DNA of 12,667 nt from Clostridia bacterium (GTDB taxonomy: Bacteria; Bacillota; Clostridia; Peptostreptococcales; Anaerovoracaceae): the NCBI GenBank assembly GCA_024682015.1, contig JAIKZT010000291.1:1-12667 (forward strand), in the 5' to 3' direction. The translations under genes were made by a program, and so were the position numbers. The notes beneath the pieces were generated by a model. The model saw nothing but the letters and a program-made list of their open reading frames with translations, made no database searches and was not told the DNA's origin. Positions 1 through 6,800 of the stretch are shown in pieces. How positions within the stretch are numbered: the first letter of the stretch is position 1; the number at the start of each line of letters is the position of its first letter.

Positions 1-373
1 CGACCCCGACTATGTCGTGGTCGTAGATGAGACCCTGATCGAAGACATCGATGTGACAGCAGGTCTGAAAGAAGGCGGTGCCATCATCATCAACACGGCG
101 AAGAGCCCGGAAGAGATCCGTCCCATGCTGAGAGGCTACAAGGGAAGAGTCTGCACGATCGACGCACGCAAGGTGTCCATCGCGACGCTGGGCAAGTATT
201 TCCCCAACTCCCCGATGCTGGCCGCGACCCTGAAGGTCACCGGCCTCATGGACATCGACGCCTTCCTGAAGGAAATGGAAACTTCGTATGCTCATAAGTT
301 CGCCACGAAGCCCGAGGTCATCAAGGGCAACATGGACGCTCTGAAGATGGCTTTAGAGGAGGTGCGCGGATAA
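1..373 (+). CDS. porG: 2-oxoacid (pyruvate):ferredoxin oxidoreductase, gamma subunit, C-terminal part (5' end outside window)
   Basis: The frame is open from base 2 to the TAA at 371-373, giving 123 residues that begin DPDYVVVVDETL. A GTG at 17-19 lies inside a conserved strand and is not a true start, so the gene begins left of the window. Gamma subunits are usually about 180-190 residues, so roughly the first third is missing. The Rossmann-like core is seen as the strand VVVVDETL, then GAIIINT, then the segment YKGRVCTIDA. In this enzyme family the gamma domain helps hold CoA and the assembly together. The stop overlaps the next start (TAATG, one shared base), so translation is probably coupled. 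The identity rests mainly on the delta, alpha and beta genes that follow in the standard order. A related 2-oxoisovalerate or 2-oxoglutarate enzyme is possible, but pyruvate is most likely from the alpha and beta sequences. Confidence 0.88.
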   Translation, partial: DPDYVVVVDETLIEDIDVTAGLKEGGAIIINTAKSPEEIRPMLRGYKGRVCTIDARKVSIATLGKYFPNSPMLAATLKVTGLMDIDAFLKEMETSYAHKFATKPEVIKGNMDALKMALEEVRG

Positions 374-678
374 TGAGAACAGACATCACGAAACAGGGAC
401 TCGACGTTAAATGGAAGGACATGACCACCGGCGCCAGCATCGTCTGCGCGGGCGGCGCCGTCCAGTTCAAGACCGGCGAATGGAGAGTCGACACGCCGAA
501 GTTCATCGAGGAGAAATGCAAGCAGTGCCTGCTGTGCGCTCCCGTCTGCCCCGACAGCTGCATCCCCGTCAAGGACGGCAAGAGAGGCGACTTCGACTTT
601 GACCACTGCAAAGGCTGCGGCATCTGCGCCAAGGTTTGCCCCTTCGGTGCCATCGAGATGAGAAGGGGGGAGAAGTAA
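373..678 (+). CDS. porD: Pyruvate:ferredoxin oxidoreductase, delta subunit (2x[4Fe-4S] ferredoxin type)
   Basis: This small subunit of 101 residues carries the two [4Fe-4S] clusters that pass electrons from the thiamine site to external ferredoxin. Two classical motifs are visible: C49-x2-C52-x2-C55-x3-C59-P and C79-x2-C82-x2-C85-x3-C89-P. C63 and C25 are extra cysteines outside the motifs. The N-terminal 45 residues (MRTDITKQGLDVKWKDM, then a GGAVQFKTGEWR segment) match the usual leader of PorD-type subunits rather than a free ferredoxin. The start ATG at 373 shares one base with the stop of porG and lies 8 bases after AGAGGAGGTG (355-364), so the start is well supported. It is followed after one base by the alpha gene. 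Length and cluster spacing are normal for the family, and nothing looks damaged. Confidence 0.95.
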   Translation: MRTDITKQGLDVKWKDMTTGASIVCAGGAVQFKTGEWRVDTPKFIEEKCKQCLLCAPVCPDSCIPVKDGKRGDFDFDHCKGCGICAKVCPFGAIEMRRGEK

Positions 679-679
679 C

Positions 680-1858
680 ATGGCAAACAAGATCAGAGAG
701 AGACTGTCCGGCAACGAGGCCATCGCGACCGCGATCCGTCAGATCAATCCCGACGTCATGGCGGCTTTCCCCATCACGCCTTCCACCGAGATCCCCCAGT
801 TCGTCAGCTCCTACGTGGCTAACGGACTGATCGACACCGAATTCGTTCCCGTGGAATCCGAGCACTCCGCCATGTCCGCCACCATCGGCGCATCCGCTGC
901 CGGTGCCAGAGCGATGACGGCCACGTCTTCCGCGGGTCTCGCCCTCATGTGGGAAGAGCTGCACATCGCTTCTTCCGACAGACTGCCCGTCGTGCTCGCG
1001 CTGGTCAACCGCGCGCTGTCCGGCCCGATCAACATCAACGCGGACCACTCCGACGGCATGGGCGCCAAGGACTGCGGCTGGATCCAGCTGTATTCCGAGG
1101 ACAACCAGGAAGCGTACGACAACATGTGCATGGCGTTCCGCATCTCCGAGAAGGTCATGCTGCCCGTCATGGTCTGCCAGGACGGCTTCATCACGTCCCA
1201 CGCCGTTCAGAACATCACGCTGAACGAGGATCAGGACGTCAAGGATTTCGTCGGCACCTATAACCCCGAGGATTACCTGCTGAACGCGGCGGATCCCATG
1301 GCTGCTGGCCCGTATTCCGTCACCCAGTATTACATGGAAGCCAGAAGAGGCGTCGCCCAGGCGATGCGTGATTCCAAGTCGACCATCCTTGCCGTTTCCA
1401 AGGAATACGGCGAGAAGTTCGGCCGCGAATACGGCTTCTTCGAGAAGTACTGCATGGATGATGCCGAGTATGCCATCGTCATCATGGGCTCGGCTGCCGG
1501 CGCCGCCAAGGACGCCTGCGACAAGCTGCGCGCCGAAGGCAAGAAGGTGGGCGTGCTCAAGCTGAGAGTCTACCGGCCGTTCCCCGCGGAAGAGATCGCC
1601 GAAGCCCTGAAGGGCGTCAAGGCCATCGCCGCCATGGACAGAGCCGAGAGCTTCTCCGGCAACAGCGGCCCGATGTCCTGCGAACTGCGCGCCGCGCTGT
1701 TCACCGCCAAGCAGACCCCGGACGTCCTGTCCATGGTCTACGGTCTGGGCGGCAGAGACATCACCGTCGAGGATATGGAAAAGATCTACGGCGATCTGAT
1801 GACCGGCAACTTCGCCACCGGCGAACTGCCGTACCGCTATGTCAACGTCAGAGAGTAG
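680..1858 (+). CDS. porA: Pyruvate:ferredoxin oxidoreductase, alpha subunit
   Basis: The 392-residue alpha subunit of the heterotetrameric enzyme pairs with beta to bind thiamine pyrophosphate and convert pyruvate plus CoA to acetyl-CoA, CO2 and reduced ferredoxin in the cytoplasm. The family motif FPITPSTEI is at residues 30-38. It is followed by ESEHSAM (59-65), where E61 sits in the place of the conserved glutamate that activates the cofactor (inference from family knowledge). The block RALSGPININ followed by a D-H-S-D and GWIQLYSEDNQEA is typical of PorA rather than of the 2-oxoisovalerate enzymes. The C-terminal third (from about residue 255, YAIVIMGSAAGAAKDA, then VGVLKLRVYRPFP) is the transketolase C-terminal-like domain. 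Start ATG 680 lies after a G-rich Shine-Dalgarno (665-672), one base past the porD stop. Full length with no breaks. Confidence 0.94.
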   Translation: MANKIRERLSGNEAIATAIRQINPDVMAAFPITPSTEIPQFVSSYVANGLIDTEFVPVESEHSAMSATIGASAAGARAMTATSSAGLALMWEELHIASSDRLPVVLALVNRALSGPININADHSDGMGAKDCGWIQLYSEDNQEAYDNMCMAFRISEKVMLPVMVCQDGFITSHAVQNITLNEDQDVKDFVGTYNPEDYLLNAADPMAAGPYSVTQYYMEARRGVAQAMRDSKSTILAVSKEYGEKFGREYGFFEKYCMDDAEYAIVIMGSAAGAAKDACDKLRAEGKKVGVLKLRVYRPFPAEEIAEALKGVKAIAAMDRAESFSGNSGPMSCELRAALFTAKQTPDVLSMVYGLGGRDITVEDMEKIYGDLMTGNFATGELPYRYVNVRE

Positions 1859-1863
1859 GAGGG
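1857..1863 (+). promoter_or_regulatory. Ribosome binding site that fixes the porB start
   Basis: AGGAGGG lies five bases before the ATG at 1869. An in-frame ATG at 1839 would give a ten-residue longer product, but it lies inside porA, has no Shine-Dalgarno and would translate through this site. The 1869 start is therefore preferred. Confidence 0.85.
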
Positions 1864-1868
1864 ACATC

Positions 1869-2807
1869 ATGAGCGATTATAATTTCAAGGAATTTATGAG
1901 CCGTCCCGACAGACTCACTCCGGGACACAGAATGTGCGCCGGCTGCGGCGCCACCATCGCGCTGAGAAACGTCCTGAAGGCCGTCAAGCCCGAGGATCAC
2001 GCGGTCATCTGCAACGCGACTTCCTGCATGGAAGTTTCCACGTTCACGTATCCGTACTCCTCCTGGACGGACAGTTACATCCACAATGCGTTTGAGAACG
2101 CGGCGGCGACAGCCGGCGGCGTGGAAGCAGCTTACAACGCCCTGAAGAAGAAGGGTAAGATCGACGACACGTTCAAATTCATCGCGGTCGGCGGCGACGG
2201 CGGCACCTACGACATCGGATTCCAGTCCCTGTCCGGCGCCATGGAGAGAAACCACGACATGGTCTACGTATGCTACGACAACGAAGCGTACATGAACACC
2301 GGTATCCAGCGTTCTTCCGCTACCCCGATGTTCGCCGATACGACGACCACGCCGGCCGGCAAGGTCTCCGACGGCAAGCCCCAGAACAGAAAGGACATCA
2401 CGGAAGTCATCGCGGCTCACCGCGTGCCTTATGTGGCTCAGACCACGTTCCTGGGCAATTTCTCCGACCTGCACAAGAAGGCAGAAAAGGCGATCTACAC
2501 GAAGGGCGCCTGCTTCCTGACCATTCTCGCGCCGTGCCCCAGAGGCTGGCGTTACGATGCCGAAAACATCATGGACATCTGCAAAGCTGCGGTCAACACG
2601 CACTTCTGGCCGATGTACGAGGTCGTGGACGGCGAAAAATGGACCCTCACGTATGAGCCCAAGGAAAAGTGGCCCATCGAGGAGTTCCTGAAGCTGCAGG
2701 GAAGATTCAAGCATCTGCTGAAGCCGGGCAAGGAAGAAGAAGTCGCCATGCTGCAGGCGGAAGTCGACAGACGTTGGGAAGCCCTCTTGAAAAAGTGCTC
2801 CCTGTAG
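1869..2807 (+). CDS. porB: Pyruvate:ferredoxin oxidoreductase, beta subunit
   Basis: This is the 312-residue beta subunit, which holds the thiamine pyrophosphate diphosphate site and one [4Fe-4S] cluster. The N-terminal segment GHRMCAGCGA supplies C23 and C26. C53 in the NATSC motif and C223 in APCPRGW complete the usual four-cysteine cluster set of this subunit. The cofactor/magnesium motif runs from G109-D110-G111 to N138 (GGDGGTYDIGFQ, then VCYDNEAYMNTG), as in other thiamine enzymes. QRSSATP and FLGNFSDLHKK are family-typical. The gene ends the por operon: there is no further reading frame before the terminator at 2927-2956. The last six codons overlap a strong promoter (2787-2815) that appears to serve a downstream RNA. 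Related VorA/IorB-type beta subunits share the motifs, but the pairing with this alpha subunit favours pyruvate. Confidence 0.94.
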   Translation: MSDYNFKEFMSRPDRLTPGHRMCAGCGATIALRNVLKAVKPEDHAVICNATSCMEVSTFTYPYSSWTDSYIHNAFENAAATAGGVEAAYNALKKKGKIDDTFKFIAVGGDGGTYDIGFQSLSGAMERNHDMVYVCYDNEAYMNTGIQRSSATPMFADTTTTPAGKVSDGKPQNRKDITEVIAAHRVPYVAQTTFLGNFSDLHKKAEKAIYTKGACFLTILAPCPRGWRYDAENIMDICKAAVNTHFWPMYEVVDGEKWTLTYEPKEKWPIEEFLKLQGRFKHLLKPGKEEEVAMLQAEVDRRWEALLKKCSL

Positions 2808-2815
2808 TCTATAAT
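2787..2815 (+). promoter_or_regulatory. Sigma-A promoter within the 3' end of porB
   Basis: TTGAAA (2787-2792) and a perfect TATAAT (2810-2815) are separated by exactly 17 bases. The -35 box lies in the last codons of porB and the -10 box begins three bases after its stop codon. Transcription would start near 2821-2823. It is one of only two near-consensus promoters I could find in the window and the best matched. No open frame begins soon after it. Its likely product is the structured RNA that ends at 2956, although read-through to the response regulator at 3038 cannot be excluded. Confidence 0.72.
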
Positions 2816-2821
2816 ATCATC

Positions 2822-2956
2822 AGTAGCCGCGGGTAAAACCGCAGGATAAGAGCCCGGGACATCGTGAAAATCGAAGCACCGGGGACAAGTTGCCCGGTAA
2901 ACGCGCAAGCGGATAACGGGGACATGGGGCGGGCTGTTTTGGCCCGCCCTGTTTTT
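2822..2956 (+). ncRNA. Candidate small structured RNA (about 135 nt), family not recognised
   Basis: The segment runs from the predicted start site of the 2787-2815 promoter to a strong rho-independent terminator, and holds no plausible gene. Visible stems are GCGG 2829-2832 with CCGC 2839-2842 (loop GTAAAA), ACCGGG 2878-2883 with CCCGGT 2893-2898, CGC 2902-2904 with GCG 2909-2911 closing a GCAA tetraloop, and the terminator stem. A set of three short words, GGTAAA, GGATAA and GGGACAT, occurs in the same order twice (2832/2844/2856 and 2896/2911/2919), suggesting a duplicated module. I compared it from memory with 6S, SRP, tmRNA and common riboswitches and saw no match. Alternatives are a 3'-UTR-derived RNA from por mRNA, or a leader of the response regulator gene that ends in an attenuator. 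Confidence 0.55.
2927..2956 (+). terminator. Rho-independent terminator (por operon / small RNA)
   Basis: A perfect 8-bp GC stem, GGGCGGGC 2927-2934 with GCCCGCCC 2942-2949, closes a seven-base loop (TGTTTTG). TGTTTTT (2950-2956) follows directly. It would end both the por transcript and the small RNA. A weaker 5-bp hairpin, AAGGG 2957-2961 with CCCTT 2965-2969, follows at once. Confidence 0.9.
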
Positions 2957-3037
2957 AAGGGTGACCCTTCCAAGGCATATGCAGCGGATGAGCCAGCCAA
3001 ATACATGCAACTACTGACATGAGAAGATACTGAAACT

Positions 3038-3679
3038 ATGATAAGGACAGTCATCGTTGAAGACAATCTCATCATACAGAAATTCCTGAGCGATCTCCTT
3101 GCCGGGGACGGCCGCTTTGAGGTCGTCGCCATGTACCGCGACGCCTTCGAAGCGGAGACGTTCTGTCTTAATGCCGGGATCGATCTCGTGCTGATGGACG
3201 TGCAGACGCTCCATAACCACAACGGGCTGTCTGTCGGAGAACGGCTTAAGAAGCGGGGCAGTAAGGCGAAGATCGTTGCCCTTACGAGCCTTGTAGACCC
3301 CGCGATCCTGAAACGGGCGAAGAACGGGGCATCCGACAGCCTCTGGTACAAGGATCACGGCAGCGCGGACCTGGTCGGCGTCATCGACCGCACGCTCGCG
3401 GGGGAGCACGTGTTTCCGGAGTCTCCGCCAAACGTGGAGCTGAAGGGAATGCTTTCCGCAGAGCTTACGGACAGGCAGCTGGACGTGCTCAGATGCTTTG
3501 TGCGAGGGTTGACCTACGACGAAACAGCGGAAAAGCTGTATCTCTCCAGGATCGGCGTACGCAAGATCATCGAGCGGGTCAAAAGAACAGGGGGCTTTGA
3601 GAACAAGTGGGAACTGATGGCTGTCCTTCTGGAGAGCAAGCTCATCGTAACGAGCCTCTTGGATAAAGAGCAAGAATAG
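3038..3679 (+). CDS. Orphan response regulator, NarL/LuxR type
   Basis: The 213-residue protein has a receiver domain (about 1-120) and a C-terminal LuxR-type helix-turn-helix (about 143-205). The receiver shows the acidic pair E8-D9, the phospho-acceptor D54 (in VLMDVQ), the switch T83 (VALTS) and K105 (WYKD), so all residues needed for phosphorylation are present. The DNA-binding domain begins LTDRQLDVLRCF, and the recognition segment is LSRIGVRKIIERV. There is a GVR where family members usually have TV(K/R), which is slightly atypical. It would act as a cytoplasmic transcription regulator, but no histidine kinase lies in the window, so its partner is unknown. The start ATG 3038 fits the usual receiver N-terminus; only a weak GAGAAG (3021-3026) stands as a Shine-Dalgarno. 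Its own terminator separates it from the giant gene downstream, which is a plausible but unproven target. Confidence 0.88.
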   Translation: MIRTVIVEDNLIIQKFLSDLLAGDGRFEVVAMYRDAFEAETFCLNAGIDLVLMDVQTLHNHNGLSVGERLKKRGSKAKIVALTSLVDPAILKRAKNGASDSLWYKDHGSADLVGVIDRTLAGEHVFPESPPNVELKGMLSAELTDRQLDVLRCFVRGLTYDETAEKLYLSRIGVRKIIERVKRTGGFENKWELMAVLLESKLIVTSLLDKEQE

Positions 3680-3697
3680 GGTATCCGAACCGTATCG

Positions 3698-3723
3698 CCT
3701 GCCGCACCTGGCAGGTGTTTTTT
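3698..3723 (+). terminator. Rho-independent terminator of the response regulator gene
   Basis: CCTGCC 3698-3703 pairs with GGCAGG 3710-3715 around a six-base loop. The stem extends by a G-U and a C-G pair to 3696/3717, and six T follow (3718-3723). It starts about 20 bases after the stop codon. Confidence 0.88.
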
Positions 3724-3744
3724 GTGCCTCTTTGAAAAGTGTAT

Positions 3745-3752
3745 CACATGTG
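3745..3752. promoter_or_regulatory. Short perfect palindrome upstream of the giant gene (possible operator)
   Basis: CACATGTG is an 8-bp perfect palindrome about 10 bases before a possible -35 box. Dimeric LuxR-type regulators often bind short inverted repeats, and such a regulator is encoded just upstream. One 8-mer alone is weak evidence. Confidence 0.22.
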
Positions 3753-3762
3753 CCACTGACTG

Positions 3763-3790
3763 TTGACGGATAATCTTTTACAATTATTTA
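3763..3790 (+). promoter_or_regulatory. Probable promoter of the giant exported protein gene
   Basis: TTGACG (3763-3768) is followed after 16 bases by TATTTA (3785-3790) in an AT-rich stretch between a terminator and the next gene. The -35 box is good and the -10 box is poor. TTATAC (3798-3803), with TTTACA (3777-3782) as -35, is an alternative. A promoter is expected here because the preceding gene has its own terminator. Confidence 0.42.
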
Positions 3791-3814
3791 TGTAGGATTA
3801 TACGCTTTTTTCAT

Positions 3815-3819
3815 GGAGG
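3815..3819 (+). promoter_or_regulatory. Ribosome binding site that fixes the giant gene's start
   Basis: GGAGG lies five bases before ATG 3825. An in-frame ATG at 3813 overlaps this site and has no Shine-Dalgarno of its own. Starting at 3825 also gives a clean signal peptide beginning MKNFSQYLKRV. Confidence 0.85.
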
Positions 3820-3824
3820 TGCTC

Positions 3825-6800
3825 ATGAAGAACTTTAGTCAGTATCTGAAGCGGGTGGTCAGCGTGCTGCTCATAGCGATGCTCATCGTTTCCCTCGTGC
3901 CCATAAACGCTTGGGCGTATGTGGATTACGACGAAGAAACAGTCACCCTGAGCATTTTTGAAGCCAAGTCTCTTACATATTCCTGCTGGAATTGCAGCTA
4001 TTTCAAACGGCTCATCAATGACGGAGATTGGGATGAATGGCCGGATCCCAATGATTTTGACGACTATTTTTGCGACGAGTGCGGCCTGTGCTGGGACTGC
4101 GCGAGAGAGCACGCGCACTGCCAAAGCTGCGGCGAATGCATATACGGAACCACGGAAGGCGAAGACTACTGCAAGGAATGCAAAAGGTGCAGGAGCTGCT
4201 GGACGGAGGATGAACACTGCCCGAACTGCCACCGGCACGATGAGGAGAGATGCACCCAGTGCGGCTGGAACATGTGCTATGTCTGCCATGACAAGCACAA
4301 CGCCTGGTGCGAGTACTGCGGGGCCTGTATGTATGCTGCCTATGATAACGGCACCATGTGTGCTGACGGGGATTGGCACTGCCAGAATTGCTGTATTGTC
4401 TGCGAGGATTGTGATAAGTGCTTTGCTATCGATGCCAGAACAGCAGATCCCGGAGAATTCTGTACGAACTGCGGCCTTTGCATCGATTGCGGCGTTGAGG
4501 ACGAACAGCACTGCCCGCGGTGCCGCATATGCTTCCAGGATAACGATCGCTGTGAGGGGTCTGAACTCTGCATAGAATGCTGCGTCGACGCGGGGAATCA
4601 CTGCCCTGACTGCCACAAGCACATCGGCGAAGACGGCGAATGGTGCCCCACGAACCCGGATGCCCACTGCCTTGATTGCGCGGATCTCTGCCCGGGCTGC
4701 GACGAATGCCTCATCTGCATGGACGTGACCCCCTGCGAGGACTGCGGCATGTGCCCGGAATGCTGCAAGAGCAACTCCGAGAGCTACGGCTGCGACTGCG
4801 GCATCTGCGTGGAAAGCGGAGACTTTGATGACCCCGAGCACCGCTGCGAACGCTGCATGGACGCCTTTTCCTGCGTTGAAGAGTTCTGCGAAGATTGCGG
4901 CCTCTGCCTGGACTGCTGCCTGGCGGTCTCCGAAGAGGCTGGCTGCGTTTGCGGACTCTGCGTGGAAAGCGCAGAATTTGAAGACACCTCGGAGCATATG
5001 TGCCCCAACTGCGATGGCTTTACCTGCGTCAACGGCGAGCTCTGCGATCTATGCGGCTTCTGCGAGGTTTGCTGCCTGGATGCGTCCGAAATCGAAGGCT
5101 GCGAATGCGGCATCTGCGTGGAGGATCCGGACTTCGTGGCGCCGGAACACCGCTGCGAAAACTGCGAAACGAATTTTTCCTGCGTAGTGGATTTCTGCGG
5201 AGACTGCGGCTATTGCACCGATTGCTGCATCAGCGAAAGTGAGCAGCTTGGCTGCTTCCACGAGGTTTGCGTTCAGTCCTCCGCATGGAAGGATCACTAC
5301 TGCGAAGAATGCGGGCGCTGCAAGGAGGATTGCGATTGCGGACAGCCCTGCTGCGAGATAACCCCCTATAGCTACGAGCGCTCTACCACGGCCGTCTTCG
5401 GCAGCATCCTTTCCCAGCCCAGAAACACCGGGGCCTACGTTTCCGACGGCAGAAACGACGATTATCTGCACACGAATCGAGTCTCCTTCTATGTGGGCGT
5501 GTTCGGTGACCCAAGCGAGCTCTATTACCAGTGGTACCGCAAGGACGGAGCCGATGGAAAGCCGGAAAAGCTGACGGACGAAACTGCCGGAGACGAGGAG
5601 TACTGGGGCAGAAACGACGCGATCACCAGCGGGGCGCAAAGTTCGACGCTGACGACCTATGTACCCTCGGACGCCTGCGAGAAGGAATACTGCTATTACT
5701 GCGAGATCACCGATCGCGACGGAAATCTCCTCTCCCGGACTAGGGAGGCCAGCCTTAGGGCGCGCCACCGCTACGAGTGGGTGCAGGCTGACGGCGGACA
5801 CATCTACCGCTGCGTCGGCTGCGGCGCTTTGGGCAAGTTCGCAGACGAAGTGCGCGAACACGAGTTTGCCGAGCGCCAGATCCTGACCTACCCGACCGCG
5901 ACCGAGCCGGGCCTTCTGGGGCACGTCTGCCGGGTCTGCGGCTATGAGGACGGCGAAGTGATCGCTCCTCTGGGCAGGCACGACAGACATATCTTCCAGT
6001 ATTACAGCACCAGTTCTGAGCACTGGTGCGAGTGCGTCTGCGGTAAAAAGATCAACGCCAGAAGCGAGCACAGCTGGGGGGATTGGATCCTGGACAAGGA
6101 AGCTACGGAGAAATCCAGGGGCAGCAAGCACCGCGTCTGCCTGGTCTGCGGCTACCGCCAGGACGCGAAGATCGCAAAAAAACTCCACGCCCACGGCTCC
6201 TTCTACAGCGGAGACGAATATGACCACAGCTTCCGGAAACTGAACGTAAGACAGCACGGAAGGATCTGCGACGATCCGGAATGCGGTCAGTGGTACGATA
6301 TCGAGCCCCATACCTTCGACGAATGGGAGATCACCGCGTTCCCCGACTGGTACACCGAGGGAAGCATGCAGCGGGTCTGCACAGGCTGCGGGTTTACACA
6401 GGTCAAGAACCTTCCGAAAATGGGAGAGGAACGAAGACGCGTCATCGTCGTGGAACACGGCAAGTCCTCAAAGTACGTGAGCTGCTGCCGCTTTGAGGAT
6501 ACGCCGATCCTGACAGCGGACGAACGCGCCGGTTACGTCTTCGAGTGCTGGAACTGCGACCTCGTATACCGCACCGACAAAGACGACCTGCTGCACGTGC
6601 AGAATATCGACCTGATGACTCCGCAGCATGCGGGCTACACGGGCAGGACGGACGTGATCAAAGTCGACGACCCGAACGCGGAAGCGATGACGGTCCTGGA
6701 CATTCCCGTCAGCCTGAATACCCTGAATCCGATCTATGCGCCGAAGAGCGAGACCGAATGCTATTTCTCCTTCACACCCGTGTACGAACGTCTGCCACTG

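Noticed and set aside
569..1870. 433-codon - strand open frame opposite porA
   Set aside because: It is a shadow of porA, which has full family motifs and a ribosome binding site. The antisense product resembles nothing known.
2822..2956. Known riboswitch or housekeeping RNA (6S, SRP, glycine, molybdenum cofactor, cyclic dinucleotide types)
   Set aside because: None of the conserved cores I remember for these classes is present, so it is left as an unassigned candidate.
3798..4997. 399-codon alanine-rich open frame on the - strand, opposite the cysteine-rich segment
   Set aside because: Its alanines are the complement of the many TGC cysteine codons (GCA on the other strand). This is a composition shadow, not a gene.
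4734..5354. Cysteine repeats as ferredoxin-type [4Fe-4S] domains
   Set aside because: C-x2-C-x2-C clusters occur, but the distal C-P and the usual second half are missing and the protein is exported. Iron-sulfur binding cannot be claimed from the sequence.
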